36,795 bases of DNA from Streptacidiphilus melanogenes (GCF_000787835.1 NZ_BBPP01000011.1:172124-208918); one strand, 5' to 3'; counted from the stretch's first letter, positions 22,919 to 31,001 are shown. Notes: generated by a model from the letters alone, not told the origin. Numbers and translations are program-made.

Positions 22919-23932
22919 TCAGCGTCCGTCCTTCCCGAACTCGTCCCTCGCCCCCGGCCAGCGGTCCGCGACCTCGTCGGGGGCGAGGCGGGCGACGACC
23001 TCGGCCAGCCCCACGCAGGCCTCGGCGATCATCCGGTTGGTGTTGTCACGCTCGGTGATCACGGCCGCCAACAGCAGCGCGGTCAGCGCGGCCGAGCCGT
23101 TGAGTGCCTGCAGTATGAACATCTGCGCGGACACGCTGTGGCCCACGAACGGTCCCGCCGGCTGGATCGCGGCGACCACCCCGAGCACGGAGATCAGCAG
23201 CACGCACGGCGCCGCTCCCGGCATCTGAAACCGGATCGCGGCCCAGATCACCAGCGGGAACGCCAGGAACAGCAGCGACAGGCGGCTGTGCGTGACCAGC
23301 ACCATGACCGCCGCCGTCCCGCCCAGCAGCGTGAACAGCTCCGCCCAGCGCATCATCGGCACGTCCTGCGGGGGCTGCGCGTACCGGCCGGCCAGCAGCA
23401 GCGGCGCGACCACGAGCACGCCCATGGCGTCGCCGGTCCACCAGGCCGTCCACGCCGCCCAGTACCCGTGCCCGGAGAGCGCCCCCTGCGCCATCAGGAT
23501 CAGCGTCGAGGCGCTGGAGCTCACCAGCGTGGCCGTCAGCGCCACGAAGACCAGCGCGAGGCCGTCCCGCAGCCGGTCGAGTTGCGGCCGGAAGCCGACC
23601 CACCGCAGGAACAGCCAGGCCAGCACCGGTGCGACGGTCGCTCCCGCGACGATGCCGAGCCCCGCCCAGGTGGGGTTCCAGTGTGAGATCGAGAGCACCA
23701 CCAGCCACTGACCGAGCGCGATCCCCGGCCACACCCGCAGGCCGAGCAGAAGCAGCGCGGCGACGGCGACGCCGGACGACGGCCACAGCGGGGTGACCCG
23801 CACGCCCTCGACGACGACCTGCGCGAGCAGCCCCAGCCGTCCGCCGGCGTAGTAGACGCCGGTCACGACCAGCACCCACAGGAGCGCGGTGCCCCACGCC
23901 TGCCGCGTCCCGGCGCTCGCCTCACCTGACAT
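22919..23932 (-). CDS. Stand-alone MASE1 integral membrane sensor
   Basis: The 337-residue protein consists of a MASE1 domain with 8-9 predicted helices (WGTALLWVLVVTGVYYAGGRLGLL, then VRVTPLWPSSGVAVAALLLLGLRVWPGI, then WTAWWTGDAMGVLVVAPLLL). The last ~60 residues are only a short helical cytoplasmic tail (TERDNTNRMIAEACVGLAEVVARL). MASE1 normally carries a kinase, GGDEF or PP2C output, and none is present here. The gene lies 165 bp downstream of a PP2C phosphatase on the same strand, which may be its output in trans. ATG 23932 begins the typical N-terminus and has AGGGGC just upstream. Confidence 0.88.
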   Translation of the reverse strand: MSGEASAGTRQAWGTALLWVLVVTGVYYAGGRLGLLAQVVVEGVRVTPLWPSSGVAVAALLLLGLRVWPGIALGQWLVVLSISHWNPTWAGLGIVAGATVAPVLAWLFLRWVGFRPQLDRLRDGLALVFVALTATLVSSSASTLILMAQGALSGHGYWAAWTAWWTGDAMGVLVVAPLLLAGRYAQPPQDVPMMRWAELFTLLGGTAAVMVLVTHSRLSLLFLAFPLVIWAAIRFQMPGAAPCVLLISVLGVVAAIQPAGPFVGHSVSAQMFILQALNGSAALTALLLAAVITERDNTNRMIAEACVGLAEVVARLAPDEVADRWPGARDEFGKDGR

Positions 23933-24097
23933 GCCCCTACTTTCCCGGCGCTGCGCTCGCCCGCCTCGTCGTGACACGCCCGTAGGCGCGATCCTCACAC
24001 GCGAGCGGAACGTCGCACTATCCCTACGACAGACCCGGGAGCCGCCTCGCGCGGTTCGTACGGCTGCCGCAGGTCCCGCCACGCACGGGCGGCGCGG

Positions 24098-24913
24098 TCA
24101 GCGGTCGTGGCGGAGGACGAGGACGGCGGCGTCGTCCTGGTGTCCGGTGAGTTCCGCGACGCGGATGAGGTCGGCGGCCAGACTGGCCGGCTCGCCGTCC
24201 GCCGCGGCCCGTATCAGGGCGGCGATGTGGTCGAGGCCCTCGTCGATCGAGAACGACGGGCCCTCGACGACGCCGTCGGTGACCAGGACGAAGGCCCCCG
24301 TGCCGGTGAGGTACCGGCGCGAGACGGGATAGGGCTCGCCGGCCTGGATGCCGAGGGGGAGGCCGCCGGCCTCGCCCTCGACCCCGTGCGTGCCGTCGGA
24401 CGCGGCCCAGACCGCGGGGACGTGGCCGGCGCGGGCCATGGCGAGTTCGCCGCTGGCGGGGTCGTAGCGCAGGAAGCTGCAGGTGGCGAAGAGGTCGGGC
24501 TCCATGTCGACGAGCAGGTCGTTCGCCCGGCCGAGGACCTCTCCGGGGTCGGGGATGACGGTGGCGAGGGCGCGCAGCGCGATGCGGACCTGGCCCATGA
24601 ACGCCGCTGCCTCGACGTCGTGCCCCTGGACGTCGCCCACGGAGAACCCGAGCACGCCGCCGGGCAGGACGAAGCCGTCGTACCAGTCGCCGCCGATGTC
24701 CAGGCCGTGCCGGGCGGGCGCGTAGCGCGCGGCGGCGCGCAGCCCTGCGGTCTGCGGCAGCGCCGACGGCAGCAAGTCGCGCTGGAGCGCGGTCGCGAGC
24801 TCCACGCGGGCCTTCTGCGACTCCACTCGCTCCAGTGCCTGCGCGGTCAGGCGACCGAGCGTGCTCAGCAGCTCGTCCGAGCTCGCGGACGCCGGGGGGC
24901 GGCGTCGGACCAT
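24098..24913 (-). CDS. SpoIIE-type PP2C protein phosphatase
   Basis: The 271-residue PP2C-family Ser/Thr phosphatase (SpoIIE/RsbU class) of the kind that dephosphorylates anti-sigma-factor antagonists has a short N-terminal coiled helix (SDELLSTLGRLTAQALERVESQKARVELATALQRDLLP). The catalytic domain follows with metal-binding Asp in DIGGDWYDGF and VGDVQGHDVEAA, then FVLVTDGVVEG and HQDDAAVLVLR. No sensor domain is fused. ATG 24913 is chosen because GGAGCG lies 5-10 nt upstream, better than the ATG at 24955. The MASE1 gene downstream probably belongs to the same operon and could supply the missing sensor. Confidence 0.92.
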   Translation of the reverse strand: MVRRRPPASASSDELLSTLGRLTAQALERVESQKARVELATALQRDLLPSALPQTAGLRAAARYAPARHGLDIGGDWYDGFVLPGGVLGFSVGDVQGHDVEAAAFMGQVRIALRALATVIPDPGEVLGRANDLLVDMEPDLFATCSFLRYDPASGELAMARAGHVPAVWAASDGTHGVEGEAGGLPLGIQAGEPYPVSRRYLTGTGAFVLVTDGVVEGPSFSIDEGLDHIAALIRAAADGEPASLAADLIRVAELTGHQDDAAVLVLRHDR

Positions 24914-25298
24914 GGACCGCTCCGTTCGACGTCGGGACCGGGGCCTTCTCGGCATGCCCGTGGGGCGCGCTGCATCCTATTGTCCTCTGATCGAGAATTT
25001 CCAGGACGACTCGGCAGCTTTCGACCCGACGTCCGGCCCAGCTTGCCTCGCCCGCCCGCCGCCCGGATGTCCGCACCACGGCGCCTCTCCCTCCCCTCGC
25101 CTGCGCGTCCCGCAGGGACGCTCCAGCGGCGACGGCGCAGGTCTCGTTCGGGTCGCGGGCGGAGCCCGACAGGGCCGGGACCGGGACCGATCCGGCTCCC
25201 GCGACACCCGGAGCCCCCGAAGGAGTGACGCCTCCTTGTCATGGTCGGATCGTTCGTGTCGCAATGGTCATCCTCAACTCGCCCGATCGGAGGCCTGG
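24914..25298. other. Divergent promoter region, 385 bp
   Basis: This lies between the PP2C gene (minus) and ggt (plus). On the minus strand TAGGAT (24974-24979 on the plus strand reads ATCCTA) could be a -10 for PP2C. TTGTCA at 25237-25242 could be a -35 for ggt. A GGCTCC/GGAGCC hairpin lies near 25194-25215. No gene is evident, and the open frames here look like shadows. Confidence 0.35.
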
Positions 25299-27170
25299 AT
25301 GAGTACACGTCGAGTCAGGCGCACCAGCACCCGTCTCGCACCGCCCCTGCTGCTCGCCGCCGCGCTGAGCGCCTTCTCGCTCGCGCCTGCCGCCGGAGCG
25401 GCTCCCGTCGCCCGGAGCGCACACGCGGCCTTACCCGCAGCCGCCCCAGCCGCCGTCCCCGCGCCGAAGCAGCCGGAGGCGACCGGGACGGGCGGCGCCG
25501 TCGCCAGCGTCTCGGCGGAGGCGACCGACATCGGCATCGAGGTGCTGCGGCACGGCGGCAACGCCGTGGACGCGGCGGTGGCGACCGCGGCCGCCCTCGG
25601 GGTCACCGAGCCCTACTCCTCCGGGATCGGCGGCGGGGGCTACTTCGTCTACTACGACGCCCGCAGCCACCGGGTCTCCACGCTGGACGGCCGCGAGACC
25701 GCCCCCAGCACCGCCGACCAGAACCTCTTCGTCGAGAACGGCCGGCCGCTGGACTTCTGGACGGCGGTGGACAGCGGCCGCTCCGTGGGCGTCCCGGGCT
25801 CGCTGCTCACCTGGCAGCAGGCACTGGACCGCTGGGGCACCCGCTCGCTCGCGCAGTCGCTGAAGCCGGCCGAGAGACTGGCCGACAAGGGCTTCGTCGT
25901 CGACCAGACCTTCCACGACCAGACGGCGCAGAACCAGACGCGCTTCTCCTACTTCCCGGCCACCAGCGCCCTGTTCCTGCCGGGCGGTCAGCCGCCGGCC
26001 GTCGGCAGCGTCTTCCGCAACCCCGATCTGGCGGCCACCTACCGCGAGTTGGAGCGCGACGGCGTGAACGCCCTGTACCGGGGCGACATCGGAAGGGACA
26101 TCACCCAGCTCGTCCAGCACCCGCAGGTCGACCCGGCCTCCGGCTGGTACGCCCGCTCCGGCGCGATGACGCCGGCCGACCTGGCCGCCTACCGGGTGCG
26201 CGAGCAGGCCCCGACCGAGGTGGACTACCGGGGCCTGGACGTCTACGGCATCGCGCCCTCCTCCAGCGGCGGCACGACCATGGGCGAGGCGCTGAACATC
26301 CTGAACGACTTCGACCTGAAGCACGCCTCCTCGGTGCAGTACCTGCACGACTACCTGGAGGCCAGCCGGATCGCCTTCGCGGACCGCAACCGCTGGGTGG
26401 GCGACCCGCGCTTCGAGAACGTGCCCACGCAGGCGCTGCTGTCCCAGCGCTTCGCCGACTCGCGCGCCTGCCTGATCTCGCCGGACTCCAGCCTCACCAG
26501 CCCGCTCGCCCCCGGCGACCCGCTGCACCCCTCCTCGGGCTGCGCCGACACCGGCACCCCCGCCCCGACCACGCCCGAGGGCACCCACACCACGCATCTG
26601 ACGGTCGCGGACAAGTGGGGCGACGTCGTCTCCTACACGCTGACGATCGAGCAGACCGGCGGCAGCGCGATGACCGTGCCCGGCCGCGGCTTCCTGCTGA
26701 ACAACGAGCTGACCGACTTCGACTTCACCCCGGCCGTCGCGGGCGTCCCCGACCCGAACCTGCCGGGACCGGGCAAGCGGCCGCGCTCGTCGATGTCGCC
26801 GACGATCGTGCTGAAGAACGGCCGGTTCGACTTCGCCCTCGGCTCCCCCGGCGGGGCCAGCATCATCACCACGGTGCTGCAGGTGCTCACCGAGCACGTC
26901 GACCGGGGGCTCAGCCTGGAACAGGCCATCGCGGTGCCGAGGATCAGCCAGCGCAACCTGGCCCAGACGGAAGCCGAACCCGCCTTCCTCGGCAGCGCGG
27001 ACGAGACGGGACTCGAGGCGATCGGCGAGTCCTTCACGCTCAACCCGGAGATCGGCGCGGCCACCGGTATCCAGGCCCTGCCCGGCGGTCTGCTGCAGGC
27101 CGCCGCTGAACCGGTACGCCGCGGCGGCGGAGCGGCGGCGGTCGTGCATCCGGTGGGCCCGCGGAACTGA
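25299..27170 (+). CDS. ggt: Secreted gamma-glutamyltransferase
   Basis: The 623-residue exported gamma-glutamyltranspeptidase removes or transfers the gamma-glutamyl group of glutathione and related compounds. The signal peptide (RRVRRTSTRLAPPLLLAAALSAF, cleavage near AAGAAPV) is followed by the large-subunit start (GGAVASVSAEATDIGIEVLRHGGNAVDAAVATA). Autoprocessing yields the small subunit at T431 in GTHTTHLTVAD. NNELTDFDF and GSPGGASI are the oxyanion and gamma-glutamyl binding segments. CGGAGG lies 6 nt before ATG 25299. The length fits the family, and a terminator follows. Confidence 0.95.
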   Translation: MSTRRVRRTSTRLAPPLLLAAALSAFSLAPAAGAAPVARSAHAALPAAAPAAVPAPKQPEATGTGGAVASVSAEATDIGIEVLRHGGNAVDAAVATAAALGVTEPYSSGIGGGGYFVYYDARSHRVSTLDGRETAPSTADQNLFVENGRPLDFWTAVDSGRSVGVPGSLLTWQQALDRWGTRSLAQSLKPAERLADKGFVVDQTFHDQTAQNQTRFSYFPATSALFLPGGQPPAVGSVFRNPDLAATYRELERDGVNALYRGDIGRDITQLVQHPQVDPASGWYARSGAMTPADLAAYRVREQAPTEVDYRGLDVYGIAPSSSGGTTMGEALNILNDFDLKHASSVQYLHDYLEASRIAFADRNRWVGDPRFENVPTQALLSQRFADSRACLISPDSSLTSPLAPGDPLHPSSGCADTGTPAPTTPEGTHTTHLTVADKWGDVVSYTLTIEQTGGSAMTVPGRGFLLNNELTDFDFTPAVAGVPDPNLPGPGKRPRSSMSPTIVLKNGRFDFALGSPGGASIITTVLQVLTEHVDRGLSLEQAIAVPRISQRNLAQTEAEPAFLGSADETGLEAIGESFTLNPEIGAATGIQALPGGLLQAAAEPVRRGGGAAAVVHPVGPRN

Positions 27171-27184
27171 CGCCCGCTCATGCG

Positions 27185-27224
27185 GGAGCCCTCGCCCGGA
27201 CGATCGGTTCCGGGCAAGGGCTCC
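27185..27224. terminator. Bidirectional hairpin terminator between ggt and kinase
   Basis: GGAGCCCTCGCCCGG (27185-27199) pairs with CCGGGCAAGGGCTCC (27210-27224), 14 of 15 positions, around a 10-nt loop. It separates two convergent genes. Confidence 0.85.
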
Positions 27225-27255
27225 TCAGTCTCTTCGACGCGGTGTCAGCTGGTCA

Positions 27256-28350
27256 TCAGCTCATCAGGGCGTAGGTGATCAGCGTGGTGAGGACCAACGT
27301 CACCCCGCCGAGCAGCGCGAGCTTCAGGTACGCGGCACGGTCGGCGGCGGCCCCGCGGCCCGCACCGCCCGTGCTCCTCGGCGCGGCCGCCGCCCGCGAC
27401 GGACGCTGGGGCGTCGTCGGCGCGGCGGGCTGCGGAGCGGGCTGAGTCACCGCCGCACGGGCCGACGCCGGCTTCACCTGCGGCGCGGGCTGCGCCATGA
27501 TCGACAGCGGCTGGCCGGCGAGCACCCGCTCGATGTCGGCCCGCATCTCGTCGGCGCTCTGGTACCGCTGCTCGCGGTCCTTGACCAGCGCCCGCATCAC
27601 GATCGCGTCGATGTCGGGCGAGATCTGCGGGTCGAACAGGGACGGCGGCGCAGGCTGGTCCTGTACGTGCTGGTAGGCGACGGAGATCGGCGAGTCGCCG
27701 ACGAAGGGCGGGCGCAGCGCGAGCAGCTCGTACAGCAGGCAGCCGGTGGAGTACAGGTCGGTGCGCGCGTCCACCTGCTCGCCGCGCGCCTGCTCCGGGG
27801 AGAGGTACTGCGCGGTGCCGATCACGGCGGACGTGGCGGTCATCGTCATCCCCGCGTCGCCCATGGCGCGCGCGATGCCGAAGTCCATGACCTTCACCAT
27901 GCCCTGACGCGTCAACATGACGTTGGCGGGCTTCATGTCGCGGTGGACGATGCCGCTGCGGTGCGAGTACTCCAGCGCCTGCAGGATGCCCACGGTCATC
28001 TCCAGCGCGCGCTCCGGCAGCAGGCGTCGGCCGGACTGCGTGAGCGCGAGAAGGGTGGAGCCCTCGACGTACTCCATCACGATGTACGGCAGGGATATGC
28101 CGTCGAGGTAGTCCTCGCCGGTGTCGTAGACGGCGACGATCGCCGGATGGTTGAGTGAGGCCGCGGACTGGGCCTCGCGGCGGAAGCGGGCCTGCGAGAC
28201 CGAGTCGCGGGCCATGTCGGCCCGCAGCGTCTTGATCGCGACAACGCGGTCGAGCCGCACGTCCCGCGCGACATGGACCTCGGCCATGCCGCCGCGCCCG
28301 AGGACGCCGCCCAGCTCGTACCGGTCGCCGAGGCGACGCGCTTCCAGCAT
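27256..28350 (-). CDS. PknB-like Ser/Thr kinase with C-terminal anchor, no PASTA
   Basis: The 364-residue Hanks-type kinase has a glycine loop around G18-G21, catalytic Lys40 (VVAIKTL), and the HRD motif H136-R-D138 followed by MKPAN. DFG has D156, and GTAQYLSPEQARG is the activation/APE region. After the kinase domain (~270) comes an Ala/Pro/Arg-rich linker and one terminal membrane helix (YLKLALLGGVTLVLTTLITYALM). Only two or so residues remain outside, so there are no extracellular PASTA repeats. ATG 28350 with GAGAGGG and GGGAG upstream is preferred over ATG 28368. It is divergent from the YjbR-type gene. It probably phosphorylates cytoplasmic or membrane targets. Confidence 0.93.
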   Translation of the reverse strand: MLEARRLGDRYELGGVLGRGGMAEVHVARDVRLDRVVAIKTLRADMARDSVSQARFRREAQSAASLNHPAIVAVYDTGEDYLDGISLPYIVMEYVEGSTLLALTQSGRRLLPERALEMTVGILQALEYSHRSGIVHRDMKPANVMLTRQGMVKVMDFGIARAMGDAGMTMTATSAVIGTAQYLSPEQARGEQVDARTDLYSTGCLLYELLALRPPFVGDSPISVAYQHVQDQPAPPSLFDPQISPDIDAIVMRALVKDREQRYQSADEMRADIERVLAGQPLSIMAQPAPQVKPASARAAVTQPAPQPAAPTTPQRPSRAAAAPRSTGGAGRGAAADRAAYLKLALLGGVTLVLTTLITYALMS

Positions 28351-28479
28351 GCTCCCAACCCTCTCCATCACCAGGACCCGCCGGCCACAGAGCGGCTCCG
28401 CGCCGCTCTCTCCCCACCCGTGACCATGGCTCGAACACGGTACCGCCTCCGGGTGAGCGAAAACGCCGCGGTCCGGACC

Positions 28480-28485
28480 TACGAT
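28480..28485 (+). promoter_or_regulatory. -10 hexamer TACGAT of a leaderless promoter
   Basis: TACGAT-GCAGCC-ATG (28492): six-base spacing and no ribosome binding site. Confidence 0.5.
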
Positions 28486-28491
28486 GCAGCC

Positions 28492-28896
28492 ATGGCCACC
28501 TGGGACGACGTCCGCAGCATCGCTCTCTCCCTCCCCGGCACGAGCGAGCGGGCGTCCCGCGACCACGCGCACTGGTGGGTGAACGGGAAAGGCTTCGTCT
28601 GGGAGCGCCCCTTGCGGGCTCCCGACCTCGCCGCGCTCGGGTCTGATGCCCCGGAAGGCCCGATCCTCGGCGCGCGGGTGGCCGACGAGGGCGTCAAAGC
28701 CGCGCTGATCACAGCGGAGCCGCAGGTCTACTTCACCATCCCGCACTTCGACGGCTACCCGGCGATCCTGGTCCAGCTGGACCGCATCGAGCTCGACGAA
28801 CTCCGCGAACTCATCACCGAAGCCTGGCTCTCCCGCGCCCCGAAACGGCTCGCCGAGCAACTCGGCGAGCCCCCTCAGGGACGCGAGCTCCGCTGA
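28492..28896 (+). CDS. MmcQ/YjbR family protein
   Basis: The 134-residue protein of the YjbR/MmcQ (CyaY-like fold, putative DNA-binding) family shows WDDVRSIALSLPGTSERASRDHAHWWVNGKGFVWERPL, then EPQVYFTIPHFDGYPAILVQLDRIELDELRELITEAWLSRAPKRLAEQL. The size and the final helical segment match the family. Function beyond the fold is not established. The start is leaderless-type, with TACGAT six bases before the ATG. It is divergent from the kinase gene and appears monocistronic. Confidence 0.92.
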   Translation: MATWDDVRSIALSLPGTSERASRDHAHWWVNGKGFVWERPLRAPDLAALGSDAPEGPILGARVADEGVKAALITAEPQVYFTIPHFDGYPAILVQLDRIELDELRELITEAWLSRAPKRLAEQLGEPPQGRELR

Positions 28897-29074
28897 TGTA
28901 CGGCACCGCCGCGCCCGCGAGACGTGCCTGTGGCCCTACAGGTGGTTCCGCCAACCAGGGGCGCGGGGAGGAAAGCCCGGCTCGCTGGGCGACTCACCAC
29001 TCTTGGTGGCTTGTCGCGCCACACGGCGGAGCCGCACATCGGCAGAGCCTCGCGCCCCCGGTCGTGCGACTACC

Positions 29075-29635
29075 TCAGTTGGACCAGCGGGACTTGCGGC
29101 GCTTCTCCTGCGGGGGTGACGCCGTTTCAGGGTCGACCGTCACGCCCTGGAGCGCGCGGGCGAGGGCGACCACGTCGTCGACGGGGCGGGCGATCGCGGC
29201 GAGTTGGAGGGCCTGCTCCACGACGGGCGAGTTGGGCCCGCCGAGTGCGTGCACCAGCTGGACCACCTCGGGGACCGGGCGGGAGACGACGGCCACCCGC
29301 AGGATGTCCCGGCCACGGGTCTGCTGCGGGCCGCGCAGCGCGGCCAGCAGGACGGTGAGTTCCTCCAGCGGCCGGCCGGCCGCGACCTCGCTGGCGGGGT
29401 GCGGCCAGGCGTTCTCACCGTCCGCGTCGAGCAGGGCGAAGAGGCGGGCGACGTCGGCGACGGGGCGGTTCGCGACGGCGCTGTGGACGAGCGCAGCGGC
29501 CCAGTCGGGGACGCGGTCGGCTTCGGGCTCGGCGGCGGTCGCCGCCTCCCGCCCGGTGGGCCCCCCGGCGGCCCCGTCCGCGGCGTCGGCCGTGGACTCC
29601 TCAGGGCTCGGTATCAACGATATTGCGCGTGCCAC
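29075..29635 (-). CDS. Unknown protein with four exact 31-residue helical repeats
   Basis: The 186-residue protein has a disordered N-terminus (~1-42), then repeats whose RP dipeptides fall at 57, 88, 119 and 150, an exact 31-residue period. Each repeat reads roughly A-x-x-RP-(V/L)-x-(D/E)-(V/L)-x-x-L-x-x-(A/L)-L followed by a second helix, so an alpha-solenoid is likely. The C-terminus is basic (EKRRKSRWSN). There is no signal peptide or membrane segment. GTG 29635 has GGAGAAG 5 nt upstream. I recall Streptomyces proteins with RPVxxV repeats but no function. Protein binding is the best guess. Confidence 0.8.
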   Translation of the reverse strand: MARAISLIPSPEESTADAADGAAGGPTGREAATAAEPEADRVPDWAAALVHSAVANRPVADVARLFALLDADGENAWPHPASEVAAGRPLEELTVLLAALRGPQQTRGRDILRVAVVSRPVPEVVQLVHALGGPNSPVVEQALQLAAIARPVDDVVALARALQGVTVDPETASPPQEKRRKSRWSN

Positions 29636-29758
29636 GGTACTTCTCCAGTGGTTGTGACGATGGATCACCGAGCGGTACGCCCGACGGTCGGCGGGGTCTC
29701 GCCCGCCCGACCAGCGTCCCCGTGATGACCGTACGCGAACCACCCTGGAAGGCCATGT

Positions 29759-29797
29759 GGGGGACGTGCGCGGCAAAACTTTCCCGCGCCGTCCCCC
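29759..29797 (-). terminator. Hairpin terminator after trpS
   Basis: GGGGGAC + GCGCGG (29759-29773) pair with CCGCGC + GTCCCCC (29784-29797), 13 bp in all with small bulges, around loop CAAAACTTTC. It starts 44 nt beyond the trpS stop. Confidence 0.75.
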
Positions 29798-29840
29798 AAG
29801 GCGTCACTGCAGGTCACAGGCTTACTGTGCGTCACCTGTG

Positions 29841-30746
29841 TCACGCAGGGTAGTCGCAAGCGCGGCGGGCCCGGACGGGCGCGAAGCGCTCGTTGACGGA
29901 CTCGGTGACCACCTGCTTGAGCCGGGCCGCGCCACCGCCGCCGATCTCCTCGGCGAGCACGGCCGGGTCGCACTCCTGGCACAGCGCCGCGAGCAGGACC
30001 AACGAGGAGACCTCCGGCCGGCGCTCGGGCTCGTACGTGATGTGACGCTCCATGTCCGTCTTGGCGCCCCGGATCAGACGGGCCGTCTCGTCCGCGTCCG
30101 TGGCCAGCTGGACGGCGTTGCCGCGACTCTTGCTCATCTTTCCGCCGTCCGTGCCCAGCAGCAGCGGCGCGGCCGACAGCAGCGCCTCGGGCTCGGGGAA
30201 GACGGGCGCGCCGGGCCGCGTGTAACGGTCGTTGAACCGGCGGGCCACGGTACGGGTGACCTCCAGGTGCGGGAGCTGGTCGCGGCCGACGGGCACCAGG
30301 TCTGCCTTGCAGAAGAGGATGTCGGCGGCCTGGTGCACGGGGTAGGTGAACATCAGCCCGGAGACGGCCGCCTGACTGGAGTGCCTGATCTCGTCCTTGA
30401 CCGTGGGGTTCCGCTGCAGTTCGGCCACGGAGACCAGGCTCAGGAACGGCAGCAGCAGCTGGTTCAGCGCGGGCACGGCGCTGTGCGTGAAGATCACCGA
30501 GCGTTCCGGGTCGATGCCGACCGCCAGGTAGTCGAGCATCAACTCCTCGACGTGTCCGGGCAGGTCCGCCGCGACGTCACGGTCGGTCAGCACCTGGTAG
30601 TCGGCGATGACGACGTAGACCTCGGCGCCCTCGTTCTGCAGCCGGACCCGGTTCTCCAGGCTGCCGAAGTAGTGGCCGACGTGGAGGCGGCCGGTCGGAC
30701 GGTCTCCGGTCAGGATGCGCGTGCGCGTGCTCGAGCTGGTGTTCAT
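29841..30746 (-). CDS. trpS: Tryptophanyl-tRNA synthetase, GDRPTG type, short C-terminus
   Basis: The 301-residue class Ic synthetase charges tRNA-Trp. ILTGDRPTGRLHVGHYFGSLENRV contains the HIGH-type motif (HVGH). ADILFCKADLVPVGRDQLPHLEVTR is the tRNA/Trp pocket region, and GGKMSKSRG the KMSKS loop. Standard TrpRS continue ~35 residues past the RxRRAEL segment. Here the frame ends soon after VRARRACDYPA, so the last helices are missing. Start ATG 30746 has GGGAGAAG upstream. The GDRPTG form differs from the usual streptomycete GIQPT(A)G form, so this may be a second TrpRS. It is preceded by a Trp attenuator. Confidence 0.92.
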   Translation of the reverse strand: MNTSSSTRTRILTGDRPTGRLHVGHYFGSLENRVRLQNEGAEVYVVIADYQVLTDRDVAADLPGHVEELMLDYLAVGIDPERSVIFTHSAVPALNQLLLPFLSLVSVAELQRNPTVKDEIRHSSQAAVSGLMFTYPVHQAADILFCKADLVPVGRDQLPHLEVTRTVARRFNDRYTRPGAPVFPEPEALLSAAPLLLGTDGGKMSKSRGNAVQLATDADETARLIRGAKTDMERHITYEPERRPEVSSLVLLAALCQECDPAVLAEEIGGGGAARLKQVVTESVNERFAPVRARRACDYPA

Positions 30747-30768
30747 GGTCTTCTCCCGGGCTGAGGGT

Positions 30769-30830
30769 GGTGGATGCGGGGTGGTCAGGGACCGGGCCGC
30801 GCCGCCGGGCGGCGGTGCGGCGCATCCACC
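30769..30830 (-). promoter_or_regulatory. Large GC hairpin between attenuator and trpS
   Basis: GGTGGATGCG (30769-30778) and CGCATCCACC (30821-30830) are exact complements, and the 42 nt between them contain further GCC/GGC pairing. It lies downstream of the attenuator and ends about 20 nt before the trpS start, leaving the Shine-Dalgarno free. Role unknown. Confidence 0.5.
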
Positions 30831-30851
30831 CCGGATCGAGCCGGGGAACGC

Positions 30852-30921
30852 CGAAGGGCCGTCCGTGACGAACGGCCCTTCGAGGCGTGCGTGCGAGAGG
30901 GGGCCGCTCCTAGGAGGAGCG
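30852..30921 (-). promoter_or_regulatory. Tryptophan attenuator of trpS
   Basis: In minus-strand RNA order: segments 1:2 pair CGCTCCT/AGGAGCG (30915-30921 with 30905-30911) around the leader stop. Segments 3:4 form the terminator CGAAGGGCCGT/ACGGCCCTTCG (30872-30882 with 30852-30862), a perfect 11-bp stem. Segment 2 (CGGCCC, 30901-30906) can instead pair with segment 3 (GGGCCG), the antiterminator. Ribosome stalling at Trp-Trp would mask segment 1 and favour 2:3. There is no U-tract after segment 4. Confidence 0.85.
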
Positions 30922-30951
30922 CCACCAGCACCGGCACGAGGAAAGCTGCAT
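30910..30951 (-). CDS. trpL: trp leader peptide with Trp-Trp
   Basis: A 13-residue ORF, MQLSSCRCWWRSS, ends in TAG. Two consecutive TGG codons (30922-30927) sense charged tRNA-Trp, and two Cys codons flank them. The stop codon lies at the base of the 1:2 hairpin of the attenuator. TATGCT stands exactly six bases before the ATG, so the leader peptide is probably translated from a leaderless 5' end. This matches the classical attenuation layout known for trp genes in actinobacteria. Confidence 0.88.
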   Translation of the reverse strand: MQLSSCRCWWRSS

Positions 30952-30957
30952 GGGCCG

Positions 30958-30963
30958 AGCATA
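30958..30963 (-). promoter_or_regulatory. -10 hexamer TATGCT for trpL-trpS
   Basis: On the minus strand TATGCT-CGGCCC-ATG (30951). It faces the promoter of the gene at 31014, only about 40 bp away. Confidence 0.6.
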
Positions 30964-31001
30964 CCGGGCGGCCCCGACATGCGTCGGCCGTCGTCCTCGC
31001 G

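Noticed and set aside
24861-25298. Upstream extension of the gamma-glutamyltransferase frame
   Set aside because: ATG 25299 has a good Shine-Dalgarno and starts a normal signal peptide. The upstream residues are unlike it and lie in the promoter region.
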